This document shows positions 20,543 through 28,932 of a DNA stretch of 64,000 nucleotides, one piece after another. Source of the DNA: Micromonospora humi (lineage in GTDB: Bacteria > Actinomycetota > Actinomycetes > Mycobacteriales > Micromonosporaceae); the NCBI RefSeq assembly GCF_900090105.1, contig NZ_FMDM01000023.1, positions 1 through 64,000 on the forward strand, in the 5' to 3' direction. The translations under genes and the position numbers were made by a program. The notes beneath the pieces are model-generated. The model was given only the letters and a program-made list of their open reading frames with translations, was not told the origin of the DNA and ran no database searches. The stretch's first letter is position 1. The number at the start of each line of letters is the position of its first letter.

Positions 20543-21319
20543 TCAGTCCGGGTAGGAGTCGTCGATGACCATCTCCCGGATCTCGATGATGCCGGGCCAG
20601 TACCGGGAGACCGGGTCGTCGCCGCGACGCAGCCACAGCGTCGTGCCGTCGGCGGCCGTCGCGGTCTCGATCACGTGGTCGGCGTCCGCCTCGATCCGGC
20701 CGGTCTCGACCGGGCCCAGGCCGAGCCTCTCCGCCTCCGCCCGCAGGTCGCCGCGGGCGAGGTACGACAGCGCGGCCCGGCCCGGATCCACGCCCACCGC
20801 CGCGGGCTCGACGCGGGCCAGCCACGGCGTCAACGCCTCCGCCGTCCCCACGATCGTGGCCGCCGGGACGACGACGAAGAGCCGGGCCACGACGTCGGCA
20901 TCGGCCGGCGCGATCTCCAGGGCACGGTCGGGGGTGAGGCCGGTGCCGTGGGTCGCGCCCTCCCAGCCCATCTCCTGGTCCGCCCGGTCGACCACCAGGC
21001 GGGTGGCCGGCGGGTCGGACGGGGGGCCCAGGGTCTCCGCGTAGCGGACGTTCGGCGAGTAGCCAAGGTCCTGCTCCTGCCAGCCGAAGCGCCGCAGCAG
21101 CGGCTGCGCCAGGTCGCGCATGGCGCGTTCCTCGTTCACCGCGACCCGCCAGCCCGACAGCAGCAGATCGGCGCGTTCGACGTCGACGTCCATCCCGTCG
21201 GCGCCGACCTCGTCGGCGAGCGGAGCGTACCGGCGCAGCGTCTCGGCGGCGCTCGCGTCGCCACGCTCCAGCCTGAGCATCGACTGCATCAGGAACGGCT
21301 GCCTGTTCTTCCTTCCCAC
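20543..21319 (-). CDS. Hypothetical protein, unknown family
   Basis: The 258-residue acidic protein is not recognised. It has no signal peptide and no transmembrane segment. The N-terminal helical part (MLRLERGDASAAETLRRYAPLADEVG) includes a repeat-like helix pair. The C-terminal half has alternating strands (LFVVVPAATIVG, TLWLRRGDDPVSRYWPGIIEIREMVID). It starts 5 bp after the SRPBCC gene on the same strand, so the two are likely co-transcribed. The start could be GTG 21319 or, less likely, ATG 21289. Confidence 0.6.
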   Translation of the reverse strand: MGRKNRQPFLMQSMLRLERGDASAAETLRRYAPLADEVGADGMDVDVERADLLLSGWRVAVNEERAMRDLAQPLLRRFGWQEQDLGYSPNVRYAETLGPPSDPPATRLVVDRADQEMGWEGATHGTGLTPDRALEIAPADADVVARLFVVVPAATIVGTAEALTPWLARVEPAAVGVDPGRAALSYLARGDLRAEAERLGLGPVETGRIEADADHVIETATAADGTTLWLRRGDDPVSRYWPGIIEIREMVIDDSYPD

Positions 21320-21323
21320 CGCC

Positions 21324-21725
21324 CTAGTCCGTCGACTCCAGCACGGCCTTCAGCCGGGCGAGGTCGCTCTCGACCAGCGCGGTGTCCCGTTCGAACTCCG
21401 CGTCGCTCATGCCGCGGGCCCGACGCAGGCTGAACACCACCTCGGTGCCGTCGCCGTCGGCGATGGCGCGCAGTGGCACGTACACCGTCTCGCCGGACGG
21501 TGTGCGCACCTCGTGGTCGAGCACGCCGTAGTCGTTGGGCGGCGCGAACGTCAGCCCGGCCCGACCCGCGGGCGTGTCCACGAACCAGGCGCCGCCCTCG
21601 CGCGTCACCGAGCCACCGAGGCCGGGCGCCCAGCGGGGCAGGTTGGCCGGGTCGGACGCGAACGCGTAGACCGCCGCGACCGGGCGGTCGATGTGCACGC
21701 TCAGATGCCGCGTCTCCGTACCCAT
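21324..21725 (-). CDS. SRPBCC family protein (polyketide-cyclase/START-like)
   Basis: The 133-residue single-domain protein has the SRPBCC helix-grip pattern: an N-terminal strand (TRHLSVHIDRPVAAVYAFASDPANLPRWAPGL with the usual W), the central sheet (FAPPNDYGVLDHEVRTPSG, TEVVFSLRRA) and a long C-terminal helix (DTALVESDLARLKAVLE). Such domains bind hydrophobic ligands; the ligand here is unknown. It heads a two-gene minus-strand unit with the hypothetical gene at 20543-21319 and is divergent from the gene at 21812. Confidence 0.8.
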   Translation of the reverse strand: MGTETRHLSVHIDRPVAAVYAFASDPANLPRWAPGLGGSVTREGGAWFVDTPAGRAGLTFAPPNDYGVLDHEVRTPSGETVYVPLRAIADGDGTEVVFSLRRARGMSDAEFERDTALVESDLARLKAVLESTD

Positions 21726-21811
21726 GCCGCCGATGATCGCACGCCCGTCGGACCGCCGCGCCCGCGTGCCCGCGGCGTTCCGGCCGGTACCCGCCGGTAG
21801 CGTGAACCGGT

Positions 21812-22588
21812 GTGGGACTGGACGCGTACGTGTCCTGCCGGTGCTGGCAGGACGGCCTCGCCACGCCGTGCCCGGTCGGCCCGGTCGGCCACGACGAGGA
21901 CGGCCACCTGACCCTGGTCCAGCCCGGCGAGTACGACGCGACGGCCGAGAACGCCTTCTACGCCTGGCTCGCCGGAGACGCCTGCCCGCACCCGCACATG
22001 GAGCTGGTGAGCGAGGGCGTGGCCAACTGGACCGGCGTACGGCTGTTCCAGCAGGCGCTGCGCGCGGCCGGCGAGGAACGGTTCCCGACGCTGGCCGCCG
22101 CCCTGCCGGACCGCAACGACGGCGGCTTCCCGGCCGAGCAGGCGGCGGCGGTGCTGGCCGAGCTGGACGCGTTCCGGGCGAGCGCGGTCGCGGACGAGGT
22201 GGCGCTCGTCGACGAGGCGACCGGGCAGGTGGTGATGCAGTACGTCGAGGCCTGCCGCGGGGTGTTCATGTACGGTCCGGGCTGGCACGCCGGCGTGGAC
22301 CCGGACGGATTCTTCGTCGCCGGCGACGCCGACCCACCGGTGACGCTGTTCCGCGCCGCCCGGTTCACCCAGCGGACGCTGCCCGACGGCCGGGTCGAAC
22401 TCGCCGCCGGCGGGACCCGGACCGTCGTGGCGATGAGACCGGTGGGCCAGCATCGGTCGCCGCCGCCCGAGCGGCTCGCGGTGCGTACCCGGAGCCGGTC
22501 GGCCGACGACTACGCCTACCTCGTCGAGCCGCTGCGCCGGCTCTGCGCCGCGTCGCTGGCCACCGGGAATCCGGTCGTGTGGTGCTGA
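21812..22588 (+). CDS. Hypothetical protein with Cys-rich N-terminus
   Basis: The 258-residue protein is not recognised. The N-terminus MGLDAYVSCRCWQDGLATPC holds three cysteines in twelve residues, and a fourth appears in AGDACPHPHMEL together with two His, so a metal site is possible. A predicted helical region (FPAEQAAAVLAELDAFRAS) precedes a sheet-rich C-terminal half ending in CAASLATGNPVVWC. There is no signal peptide or transmembrane segment. It starts at GTG 21812 without a strong Shine-Dalgarno and lies in a two-way promoter region with the SRPBCC gene. Confidence 0.55.
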   Translation: MGLDAYVSCRCWQDGLATPCPVGPVGHDEDGHLTLVQPGEYDATAENAFYAWLAGDACPHPHMELVSEGVANWTGVRLFQQALRAAGEERFPTLAAALPDRNDGGFPAEQAAAVLAELDAFRASAVADEVALVDEATGQVVMQYVEACRGVFMYGPGWHAGVDPDGFFVAGDADPPVTLFRAARFTQRTLPDGRVELAAGGTRTVVAMRPVGQHRSPPPERLAVRTRSRSADDYAYLVEPLRRLCAASLATGNPVVWC

Positions 22589-22598
22589 CCGGAAGCGG

Positions 22599-23330
22599 TC
22601 ACCACGGCACCACGCCGGCGTCCTCGAAGAACCCGCCGGTCGGCCCGTCGTCGGGCAGCGTCGCCAGCCGGATCGCGATCGCCGCACCCTGCTGCGGCGT
22701 CCGCACCCCACGGAAGCCGTTCAGGTCGGTCGCGGTGAAGCCGGGGCAGCCGGCGTTGACCAGGATGTTCGTGTCGCCCAACGCCCGGGCGTACTGGATG
22801 GTCACCGCGTTGAGCATCGACTTCGACGGGGCGTAGGCCACCGACAGCGGCCCGGTCTGACCCTCGCCGGCGGAGGCGCTCTGCCGGGTGAGGGAGCCGA
22901 CCCCGCTGGACATGTTGACGATCCGGGGCGCCGTCGAGCGGCGCAGCAGCGGCAGCATCGCCTCGATGAGGCGGACGACGCCGATCACGTTGACCTCGAC
23001 CGCCGCCCGCACGGTCGCCACGTCGGCGCCGCCGGGCTGCTGCGGCATCCCGCCGGTGACGCCCGCGTTGTTCACCAGCACGTCGAGGCCGCCGGCCTGG
23101 TCGGCGAGCAGGCGGGCGGCGGCGGTCACGCTCGCGTCGTCGGTCACGTCCAGGGGTACGCCGAACGCGTCCACGCCGTCCGCGCGCAGCTTCGCCACGG
23201 CCGCCTCCCGGCGTTGCTCGTCCCGCGCGCCGACGCCCACCCGCCAGCCGAGCGCGCCGAGGCCGGCCGCGATCTCGTACCCGATTCCCTTGTTCGCGCC
23301 GGTCACCAGCGCGGTTCTGCGTTCGCTCAT
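22599..23330 (-). CDS. SDR family oxidoreductase
   Basis: The 243-residue enzyme is a classical short-chain dehydrogenase. TGANKGIG (10-17) is the NAD(P)-binding loop, NNAG follows beta-4, and the catalytic Ser and Tyr-x-x-x-Lys are in VNMSSGVGSL and YAPSK. The C-terminus (NAGCPGFTATDLNGFRG) is typical of carbonyl-reductase-like SDRs. The substrate is unknown. ATG 23330 gives the canonical start just before the Rossmann strand. It is divergent from a LysR gene across 93 bp holding a palindromic operator, so LysR control is likely. Confidence 0.9.
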   Translation of the reverse strand: MSERRTALVTGANKGIGYEIAAGLGALGWRVGVGARDEQRREAAVAKLRADGVDAFGVPLDVTDDASVTAAARLLADQAGGLDVLVNNAGVTGGMPQQPGGADVATVRAAVEVNVIGVVRLIEAMLPLLRRSTAPRIVNMSSGVGSLTRQSASAGEGQTGPLSVAYAPSKSMLNAVTIQYARALGDTNILVNAGCPGFTATDLNGFRGVRTPQQGAAIAIRLATLPDDGPTGGFFEDAGVVPW

Positions 23331-23386
23331 GCGGTCGATCGTGTCCGCGCCACCGGCGGCCGGCCAACACCGTCTCGGTAGCGGCC

Positions 23387-23403
23387 GATACCCGCCGGGT
23401 ATC
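23387..23403. promoter_or_regulatory. LysR-type operator between SDR and lysR genes
   Basis: GATACCCGCCGGGTATC is a perfect 7-bp inverted repeat with a 3-bp spacer. It contains the T-N11-A signature of LysR-type sites and lies 20 bp upstream of the LysR ATG, in the divergent intergenic region. Confidence 0.65.
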
Positions 23404-23423
23404 ACCCGGGGTACGGTGGCCGG

Positions 23424-24272
23424 ATGGAGACGCGGGAGCTGCGCTACTTCGTCGCGGTCGCCGAGGAGCTGCACTTCGGGCGCGCCGCGCGCCGCCTCGG
23501 CATCGCCCAGCCACCGCTGTCGCGGGCGATCCGGCAACTCGAACGGCGGCTGGGGGCGACGCTGCTGGACCGCGACAGCCGGTCCGTGACGTTGACCGCG
23601 GCGGGCGCGGTGCTGCTGCGGGAGGGTCGGGCCGCGCTGGACGCGGTGGCCGCCGCCGAGCGTCGCACCCGCCGCGCCGCGTCCGCCGGGAGCGGCGAGC
23701 CGGGCCTGGTGCTGGCCACCAAGGCCGGCGCGTCCAGCGAGCTGTTGCCGAAGCTGCTCGACGCGTACGCGGCCGAACCCGACGCGGTCGCCGTGGAGGT
23801 GCTGCTGTGCGGCATCGGGGAGCAGGAACGGCTGCTGCGCGACGGGCGGGCCGACGTGGCGCTGCTGCACCTGCCGTTCGACTCGACGGCCGGGCTCGAC
23901 ACCGAGGAACTGGTGACGGAGCAGCAGGTGGTGGTGCTGCCGGCAGGGCATCCGTTGGCCGCCCGGACGCACCTGAGCACGGCCGACGTCGAGTCGTTGC
24001 CCGATCTGCCGCTGCCGCGCTGGCCGCGCCCGGACGGCACGTACGCCGACGGGTCGGGCCCGGAGGTCCGCCAGCACGCCCAACTGTTCCAGCTCATCGC
24101 GCTCGGCCGGGCGGCGGCGGTGCTGCCCGAGTCGTGCCGGACGCTCCTGAGCCCAGGCCTGGTCGCGGTGCCGGTGCCGGACGCGCCGGCGGTGACCACG
24201 GTGATCGCGTGGCCGCCGCACAGCCGCTCCCGGGCCCTGGCCGGCTTGGTCCGCACCGCCACCCGCCTCTGA
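23424..24272 (+). CDS. LysR family transcriptional regulator
   Basis: The 282-residue protein starts with the LysR winged-HTH (ELRYFVAVAEELHFGRAARRLGIAQPPLSRAIRQLE..LGATLLDR) and continues with a two-lobe effector domain (LLPKLLDAYAAEPDAVAVEVL; EELVTEQQVVVLPAGHPLA). It very likely controls the divergent SDR gene and itself through the palindrome at 23387-23403, with an unknown coinducer. ATG 23424 gives the standard N-terminus. Confidence 0.9.
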   Translation: METRELRYFVAVAEELHFGRAARRLGIAQPPLSRAIRQLERRLGATLLDRDSRSVTLTAAGAVLLREGRAALDAVAAAERRTRRAASAGSGEPGLVLATKAGASSELLPKLLDAYAAEPDAVAVEVLLCGIGEQERLLRDGRADVALLHLPFDSTAGLDTEELVTEQQVVVLPAGHPLAARTHLSTADVESLPDLPLPRWPRPDGTYADGSGPEVRQHAQLFQLIALGRAAAVLPESCRTLLSPGLVAVPVPDAPAVTTVIAWPPHSRSRALAGLVRTATRL

Positions 24273-24366
24273 CGACGCCGCCCGCCGCCCGGGTCGATGT
24301 GCTGGGCGAGCAGCCACGCCGGGCGACTCGGGCGTGTCGAGGCCGGAAGCATTCGTCCGTCTGGAG

Positions 24367-24406
24367 AGGTATGACTCAGAGGCACAAATATGTCTCTGAG
24401 TCATAC
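24367..24406. repeat. Perfect 14-bp hairpin between convergent genes
   Basis: GGTATGACTCAGAG (24367-24380) and its exact complement (24393-24406) flank a 12-nt AT-rich loop. The site sits between the ends of lysR and a GNAT gene, so it may be a bidirectional terminator. It is much less GC-rich than the other terminators here, which suggests a dispersed element. Confidence 0.65.
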
Positions 24407-24474
24407 CGCAGAAAGGTGGGTTACTTCCTGGCGCGGTAGCGCTCGGTCACCGCTCCTCGGCACCGCAGAACAAC

Positions 24475-24957
24475 CTAGGGCAGCAGGTCCTTACGCATCT
24501 GCTGGGTGACCACCCGGTAGCCGGACGTGCGGTAGAGCGTCGCGGCCGCCTCGTTGGCACCGAACACGTTGAGTTCCAGCGCCCGGGCGCCCCGCTCCCT
24601 GGCCACCCGCTCCCCCGCCGCCAGCAGCGCCCGCCCCAGGCCCTGACCACGCCGGTCGGCGAGCACCTCGATGTCCTGGATGAAGGCACAGTCGGGCAGG
24701 CCGCGGGGATGGGTCAGGCTGATCCAGATCCGGCCGACCGGGGTGCCGTCGGGAAGCACGCCGACGAGGATGAGTTGACCGGGAGTGGCCATACCGTCGG
24801 GCAGCTGGGCGGCGATGGCCGCCCGCGCCCGTTCGACACCCTCCTCGGCGGTCCAGTTGCCCGCCGCGACATGTTCCCGCGCGTACTCGACGGCCAGCTC
24901 GTGCTGCCAACTGTCGAACTCCGCCGCGGACATCGCCCGGACCGTCAGGTCAGTCAC
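24475..24957 (-). CDS. GNAT family N-acetyltransferase
   Basis: The 160-residue protein has a complete GNAT fold. The beta-4 strand FIQDIEVLADRRGQGLGRALL contains the acetyl-CoA-binding R-x-x-G-x-G/A motif, and ALELNVFGANEAAATLYRTSGY is the usual C-terminal part. Substrate is unknown. GTG 24957 overlaps the end of the upstream GTPase gene by 8 nt and gives the family start MTDLTVRAM; a GTG at 24981 is possible. It is the last gene of the conservon strand block. Confidence 0.85.
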   Translation of the reverse strand: MTDLTVRAMSAAEFDSWQHELAVEYAREHVAAGNWTAEEGVERARAAIAAQLPDGMATPGQLILVGVLPDGTPVGRIWISLTHPRGLPDCAFIQDIEVLADRRGQGLGRALLAAGERVARERGARALELNVFGANEAAATLYRTSGYRVVTQQMRKDLLP

Positions 24958-25558
24958 CGGCGGCCCGTCGTCGCGCCTCACGCAGCTTCATGGCGTGCTC
25001 CAGCAGCGTGATCAGCACCTCCTTGGCGGACTCGCGCTGGCGCGCGTCGCAGAGCACCACCGGCACGCCCGGGTCCAGGTCGAGCGCCGCCTGCACCTCG
25101 TCGAGCCGGAACGTCCGGGCGCCCTCGAAGCAGTTCACCGCCACCACGAACGGCGTGCCCCGCCCCTCGAAGTAGTCGATCGACGGGAAGCAGTCGGCCA
25201 ACCGGCGCGTGTCGGCCAGCACCACCGCGCCGAGCGCGCCGAGCGCCAGCTCGTCCCAGACGAACCAGAACCGGTCCTGCCCGGGCGTGCCGAACAGGTA
25301 GAGCACCAGGTCGTCGCTGATGGTGATCCGGCCGAAGTCCATCGCCACGGTGGTGGTCGACTTCTCCTCCACCCCGGACAGGTCGTCGATGCCGATCCCG
25401 GTCTCGGTCAGCACCTCCTCGGTGCGCAGCGGCCGGGTCTCGCTGACCGCGCCGACCATGGTGGTCTTGCCGACGCCGAAACCGCCGGCGATCAGGATCT
25501 TGATCGCGGTGGGCAGCGGCGCCGCTCCCGCCGGCCGCTCAGAGCGCCCGTAGTCCAT
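24950..25558 (-). CDS. cvnD: Conservon small GTPase-like protein CvnD
   Basis: The 202-residue protein is the Ras-like nucleotide-binding member of an actinobacterial conservon. The P-loop is GGFGVGKTT (25-33), the G3 region reads LFGTPGQDRFWFVWDE, and the G4 position is degenerate (AVNCFEG instead of NKxD), as is common in this family. In Streptomyces conservons the four Cvn proteins form a membrane-associated, G-protein-coupled-like signalling complex. The gene overlaps cvnC by 20 nt, and the GNAT gene follows with an overlap. Confidence 0.9.
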   Translation of the reverse strand: MDYGRSERPAGAAPLPTAIKILIAGGFGVGKTTMVGAVSETRPLRTEEVLTETGIGIDDLSGVEEKSTTTVAMDFGRITISDDLVLYLFGTPGQDRFWFVWDELALGALGAVVLADTRRLADCFPSIDYFEGRGTPFVVAVNCFEGARTFRLDEVQAALDLDPGVPVVLCDARQRESAKEVLITLLEHAMKLREARRRAAGD

Positions 25559-25928
25559 TGATTACCGCCTCGAAAACGTGCTCGTCGGGAAGGCCGGCGG
25601 GGGTGGCGCGCGGCTCGCGTACCTGCACCAGGCTGCGGGCGGCCAGGTCTCCGAGGAGAACCCGGACGGTGCCCACGGGCAGGTCGAGATGGGCGGCGAT
25701 CTCGGCCACGGACTGGATCCGCTGGCAGAGGCCGACGATCGCCACGTGCTCCGGGCCGAGCCCGGACTCCGACCCCACCTCGTTCCGCGTCGCGGTCACC
25801 AGGGAGATCAGGTCGAACGTGCCGGTCACCGGGCGCGCCCGGCCCCCGGTCACCGCGTACGGGCGAACCACCGGGCCCGCGTGGTCGTCCACCCACTCCT
25901 GCTCCGTGGGATCCCCCGGGCGGGTCAT
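25539..25928 (-). CDS. cvnC: Conservon DUF742 protein CvnC
   Basis: The 129-residue protein is a DUF742 domain: RPYAVTGGRARP near the start, TFDLISLV, a winged-helix-like part (IVGLCQRIQSVAEIAAHLDLPVGTVRVLLGDL) and the C-terminal EAVINGLRAL. DUF742 proteins accompany conservon kinases and GTPases. The gene starts 4 nt inside the 3' end of cvnB and ends 20 nt inside cvnD, so the three are translationally coupled. Confidence 0.9.
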   Translation of the reverse strand: MTRPGDPTEQEWVDDHAGPVVRPYAVTGGRARPVTGTFDLISLVTATRNEVGSESGLGPEHVAIVGLCQRIQSVAEIAAHLDLPVGTVRVLLGDLAARSLVQVREPRATPAGLPDEHVFEAVINGLRAL

Positions 25929-26350
25929 CGCGCCGCGTTCTCGCCGAGGGGCTGTTCCCGGGTCGGTGACGCGACGAACCGGCCGACCCGGGTGACGAGC
26001 ATGGCCATCTCGTAGGCGATCAGGCCGACGTCCGCCTCCTCCGACGCCAGCACCGCCAGGCAGGCGTTGCGGCCGGCCGCGGTGACGAAGAGGAACGAGG
26101 ACTGCATCTCGATGATGGTCTGCTGCACCTGACCACCGCCGAACCGCTTGCCGGCGCCGCGGGCGAGGCTCTGGATGCCCGCCGCCATCGCCGCCAGGTG
26201 CTCGCCGTCGTCCCGGCTCAATCCGCGGGACGAGGCCATCAGCAGTCCGTCGGTGGAGAGCGCCACGGCGTGTTCCGCCTGCTTGACCCGGCCGACCAGG
26301 TCATCCAGCAGCCACGCAAGATCCGCGCTCGAAGCCGTCTTCTGCGCCAC
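25925..26350 (-). CDS. cvnB: Conservon roadblock/LC7 protein CvnB
   Basis: The 141-residue protein is a roadblock/LC7 (MglB-like) domain: LAWLLDDLVGRVKQAEHAVALSTDGLLMASSRGLSRDDGEHLAAMAAGIQSL is the diagnostic stretch. Such domains act as GAPs or regulatory scaffolds for small GTPases, here presumably CvnD. It lies 66 bp after the kinase gene and overlaps cvnC. Confidence 0.9.
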   Translation of the reverse strand: MAQKTASSADLAWLLDDLVGRVKQAEHAVALSTDGLLMASSRGLSRDDGEHLAAMAAGIQSLARGAGKRFGGGQVQQTIIEMQSSFLFVTAAGRNACLAVLASEEADVGLIAYEMAMLVTRVGRFVASPTREQPLGENAAR

Positions 26351-26416
26351 TCGTCGTCCTCTTCTCCCCGGCTGGTGTGCCGTTCTCGTCCCGGTTCCGT
26401 CGGCGTCGACGCCCGG

Positions 26417-28855
26417 TCAGGTGGCCTGCTCGTTCTCGTCGTCCGGCCCGCCGCCGGCCCCGTGCGCCCCGCCGAGCAACCGTGCCGCGTCGGTGCGGCC
26501 GCGTCGGGTTCCGCTCTGGTAGGAGCTCATCATCCGGCGCACCTGCTCCGGCGCGCGCGCCGCGTCCTCCGCCCCGTCGGTGTCCGCATCGGACTGCTCG
26601 TGCCGCAGCTCCGGGTTCAGACTGGCCTGGCGCACCCGGACCGGCAACCCCGAGTCGGTCACCGGCGGGGTCGCGTCGGTCGCCGCCGGTGCGGCGCGGG
26701 TCTCGACCATGGCCAGCTCCGCGGTCGGCCCGGCCACCGCCGGCTGCCGTTTGCGGGTACGCGCCGGCAGCCCGGACGGGGTCAGCCGGGGCGCCACCGG
26801 CTCCGGCTCGACCTCCGGCGTACCGGAGTCGGCCGGGACGGGCGCGGCGGTGTCGCCGTCCTCGACCGGCCCGAGCGCGGCGGTCTCGTCCCCGGAGCGG
26901 GCCGGCGGCTCCGCCGGCTCGCCGACCGGCGCCGGCGCGGCGGTCACCTCGCGGGTGCCGCCGACGCCACCGGCGTCCTCGCTGATCAGCTCGCGCGGGA
27001 TCAGCACCACCGCCGTGGTCCCGCCGTACGCGGACTCCCGGAGCTGCACCTTCACGCCGTGCCGCTCGGTGAGCCGGCTGACCACGAACAGGCCGAGGCG
27101 GGCCGCGTCGGCGAGGTTCAGCTCGGACCGGTCGACGATGCGCGCGTTCGCGGCTGCCAGCTCGTCGCCGCTCATGCCGAGGCCCCGGTCCTCGATCTCG
27201 ATGGCGAAGCCGTTGGCGACGAGCTGCCCGCGCACCTCCACGGTGGTCTGCGGCGGCGAGAAGGACAGGCCGTTCTCGATCAGCTCGGCCAGCAGGTGGA
27301 TCACGTCGCCGACGGCGCGCCCGGTCAACGACACCGCGCCCAGCGGCCGGACGGTCACCCGGGTGTAGTCCTCCACCTCGGCGACCGCGCCGCGCACCAC
27401 GTCGACCATCGGCACGCTGCGCCGCCAGGCGCGGCCCGGGGTCGAGCCGGAGAGCACGATCAGGTTCTCCGCGTTGCGCCGCATCCGGGTGGCCAGGTGG
27501 TCGACCCGGAACAGGTCCTCCAGCTCCTCGGCGTCGTGCTCCCGGCGTTCCATCGCGTCGAGCAGGGTCAGCTGGCGGTGCACCAGGGCCTGGGTGCGCC
27601 GGGCCAGGCTGAGGAACACGTCGCGGACGCTGCGTCGCAGCTCGGCCTGCTCGACGGCGGTGCGGACGGCGGTCTCCTGCACCACGTTGAAGGCCTTGCC
27701 GACCTGGCCGATCTCGTCGTCGCCGAACTGCAGCGGCGGCGCCTCCCGGCCGACGTCCACCTCCTCGCCCCGGCCGAGCCGCTCCACCACGCTGGGCAGT
27801 CGCTCGTTGGCCAGCCGGAACGCCGCTTCGCGCAGCCGCTCCAACTGCCGGACCAGCGCCCGGGCCGTGGTGATCGAGACGATCACGGACGCGACGACCG
27901 CGATCAGGCCGAGGCCGGCGGCGAGCACCAGCCGGACGATGACGCCGACGGCGACCGGGGTGGCCCGGGACACGATGTCCTCACCACCGGCGAGGATCAC
28001 CCCACGCAGGTCGGCCATCGCCCGGTCGGCGGCGGCCCGCCAGGCGTCGGCGGTGAGTGGCGGGCGCACGTCCTCGCCCTTGGCCGCGAGCACCCGGTCC
28101 TGCAGGGTGCGCAGCTGCCCGAACGCCTCCCCCTCGACCATCTGCTGGTAGCGGGCCCGGTCGGTCGGGGCCAGCTCACGGGCGGTGCGGTCGGCGAGGA
28201 ACCACTGCGCGCCGACCAGCCGGGCGAACGCGGTCTGCTCGGCGACGGTCAGCCGGTTGGCCGCGACCGCGCCGGTGAGCAGGGCGTCCTGTTGGGACAG
28301 CAGCTCACGGGAGCGGTTCAGGTCGATCAGCGCGGCGGTGTCCCGGGCGATCTGGTCGTCGTCGAGGCCGCCGAGGGCGTCGAAGACCGCGAAGATCCCG
28401 TCGACCGCCTCGTCGTAGGCGGCCAGCGTGGCGGTGCGGTCGATGGTCTTCCGGCCGACCTCGTCACGGACCTGGGTGAGCTGGCCGAGTTCGGTCTTCA
28501 GCTCGGCGAGCCGCTGCTCCAGCTCGTCGCTGGCCGGGACCTCGGTGCGCCAGTCCTGCACCGAGTCCCAGAGCGTGGTGGCCGCGGAGTCGGTGCGCCC
28601 GCGCTGGGCCTGCAACTCCTGCAACTGCGCCGGGTCGGACTCGCCCAGGTAGCGCAGCGAGAGGCGACGTTCGTTCTGCAGCTCCAGCAGCAGCGGGTCG
28701 CTCGGCTCGAAGACCCGCGCGTTGAGCGCCTGCACGCCGAGCAGGTTGAACCCGTCGCGCACGGTCACCCAGGCGGCGAAGCCCCAGAGCGCGATCAGCG
28801 ACGCCAGCAGGGCGATGATCTTCGTACGGAGATTCGTACTGCGGGAACCCATCAC
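26417..28855 (-). CDS. cvnA: Conservon sensor kinase CvnA (NIT-HAMP-HATPase)
   Basis: The 812-residue membrane protein has a first TM helix (about 12-30), an extracellular nitrate- and sulfonate-sensing NIT-like helical domain (about 50-295), a second TM (about 300-325), HAMP, and a C-terminal HATPase domain. The N-box is LLAELIENGLSFSPP, G1 is DRGLGMSG, and RLGLFVVSRLTERHGV is the G2 region. As usual for CvnA, there is no clear phosphorylatable H-box. The last 200 residues are a low-complexity Pro/Ala/Glu tail. It begins 77 bp after the diterpene cyclase gene, on the same strand. The signal it senses is unknown. Confidence 0.88.
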   Translation of the reverse strand: MMGSRSTNLRTKIIALLASLIALWGFAAWVTVRDGFNLLGVQALNARVFEPSDPLLLELQNERRLSLRYLGESDPAQLQELQAQRGRTDSAATTLWDSVQDWRTEVPASDELEQRLAELKTELGQLTQVRDEVGRKTIDRTATLAAYDEAVDGIFAVFDALGGLDDDQIARDTAALIDLNRSRELLSQQDALLTGAVAANRLTVAEQTAFARLVGAQWFLADRTARELAPTDRARYQQMVEGEAFGQLRTLQDRVLAAKGEDVRPPLTADAWRAAADRAMADLRGVILAGGEDIVSRATPVAVGVIVRLVLAAGLGLIAVVASVIVSITTARALVRQLERLREAAFRLANERLPSVVERLGRGEEVDVGREAPPLQFGDDEIGQVGKAFNVVQETAVRTAVEQAELRRSVRDVFLSLARRTQALVHRQLTLLDAMERREHDAEELEDLFRVDHLATRMRRNAENLIVLSGSTPGRAWRRSVPMVDVVRGAVAEVEDYTRVTVRPLGAVSLTGRAVGDVIHLLAELIENGLSFSPPQTTVEVRGQLVANGFAIEIEDRGLGMSGDELAAANARIVDRSELNLADAARLGLFVVSRLTERHGVKVQLRESAYGGTTAVVLIPRELISEDAGGVGGTREVTAAPAPVGEPAEPPARSGDETAALGPVEDGDTAAPVPADSGTPEVEPEPVAPRLTPSGLPARTRKRQPAVAGPTAELAMVETRAAPAATDATPPVTDSGLPVRVRQASLNPELRHEQSDADTDGAEDAARAPEQVRRMMSSYQSGTRRGRTDAARLLGGAHGAGGGPDDENEQAT

Positions 28856-28932
28856 ACCGTCCTGGCCCGGTCTTCGGTCGGCTCGAAATCCGATCGACTC
28901 CGGCGCACGCTAGCAGCCGTCGTGAACTCCAT

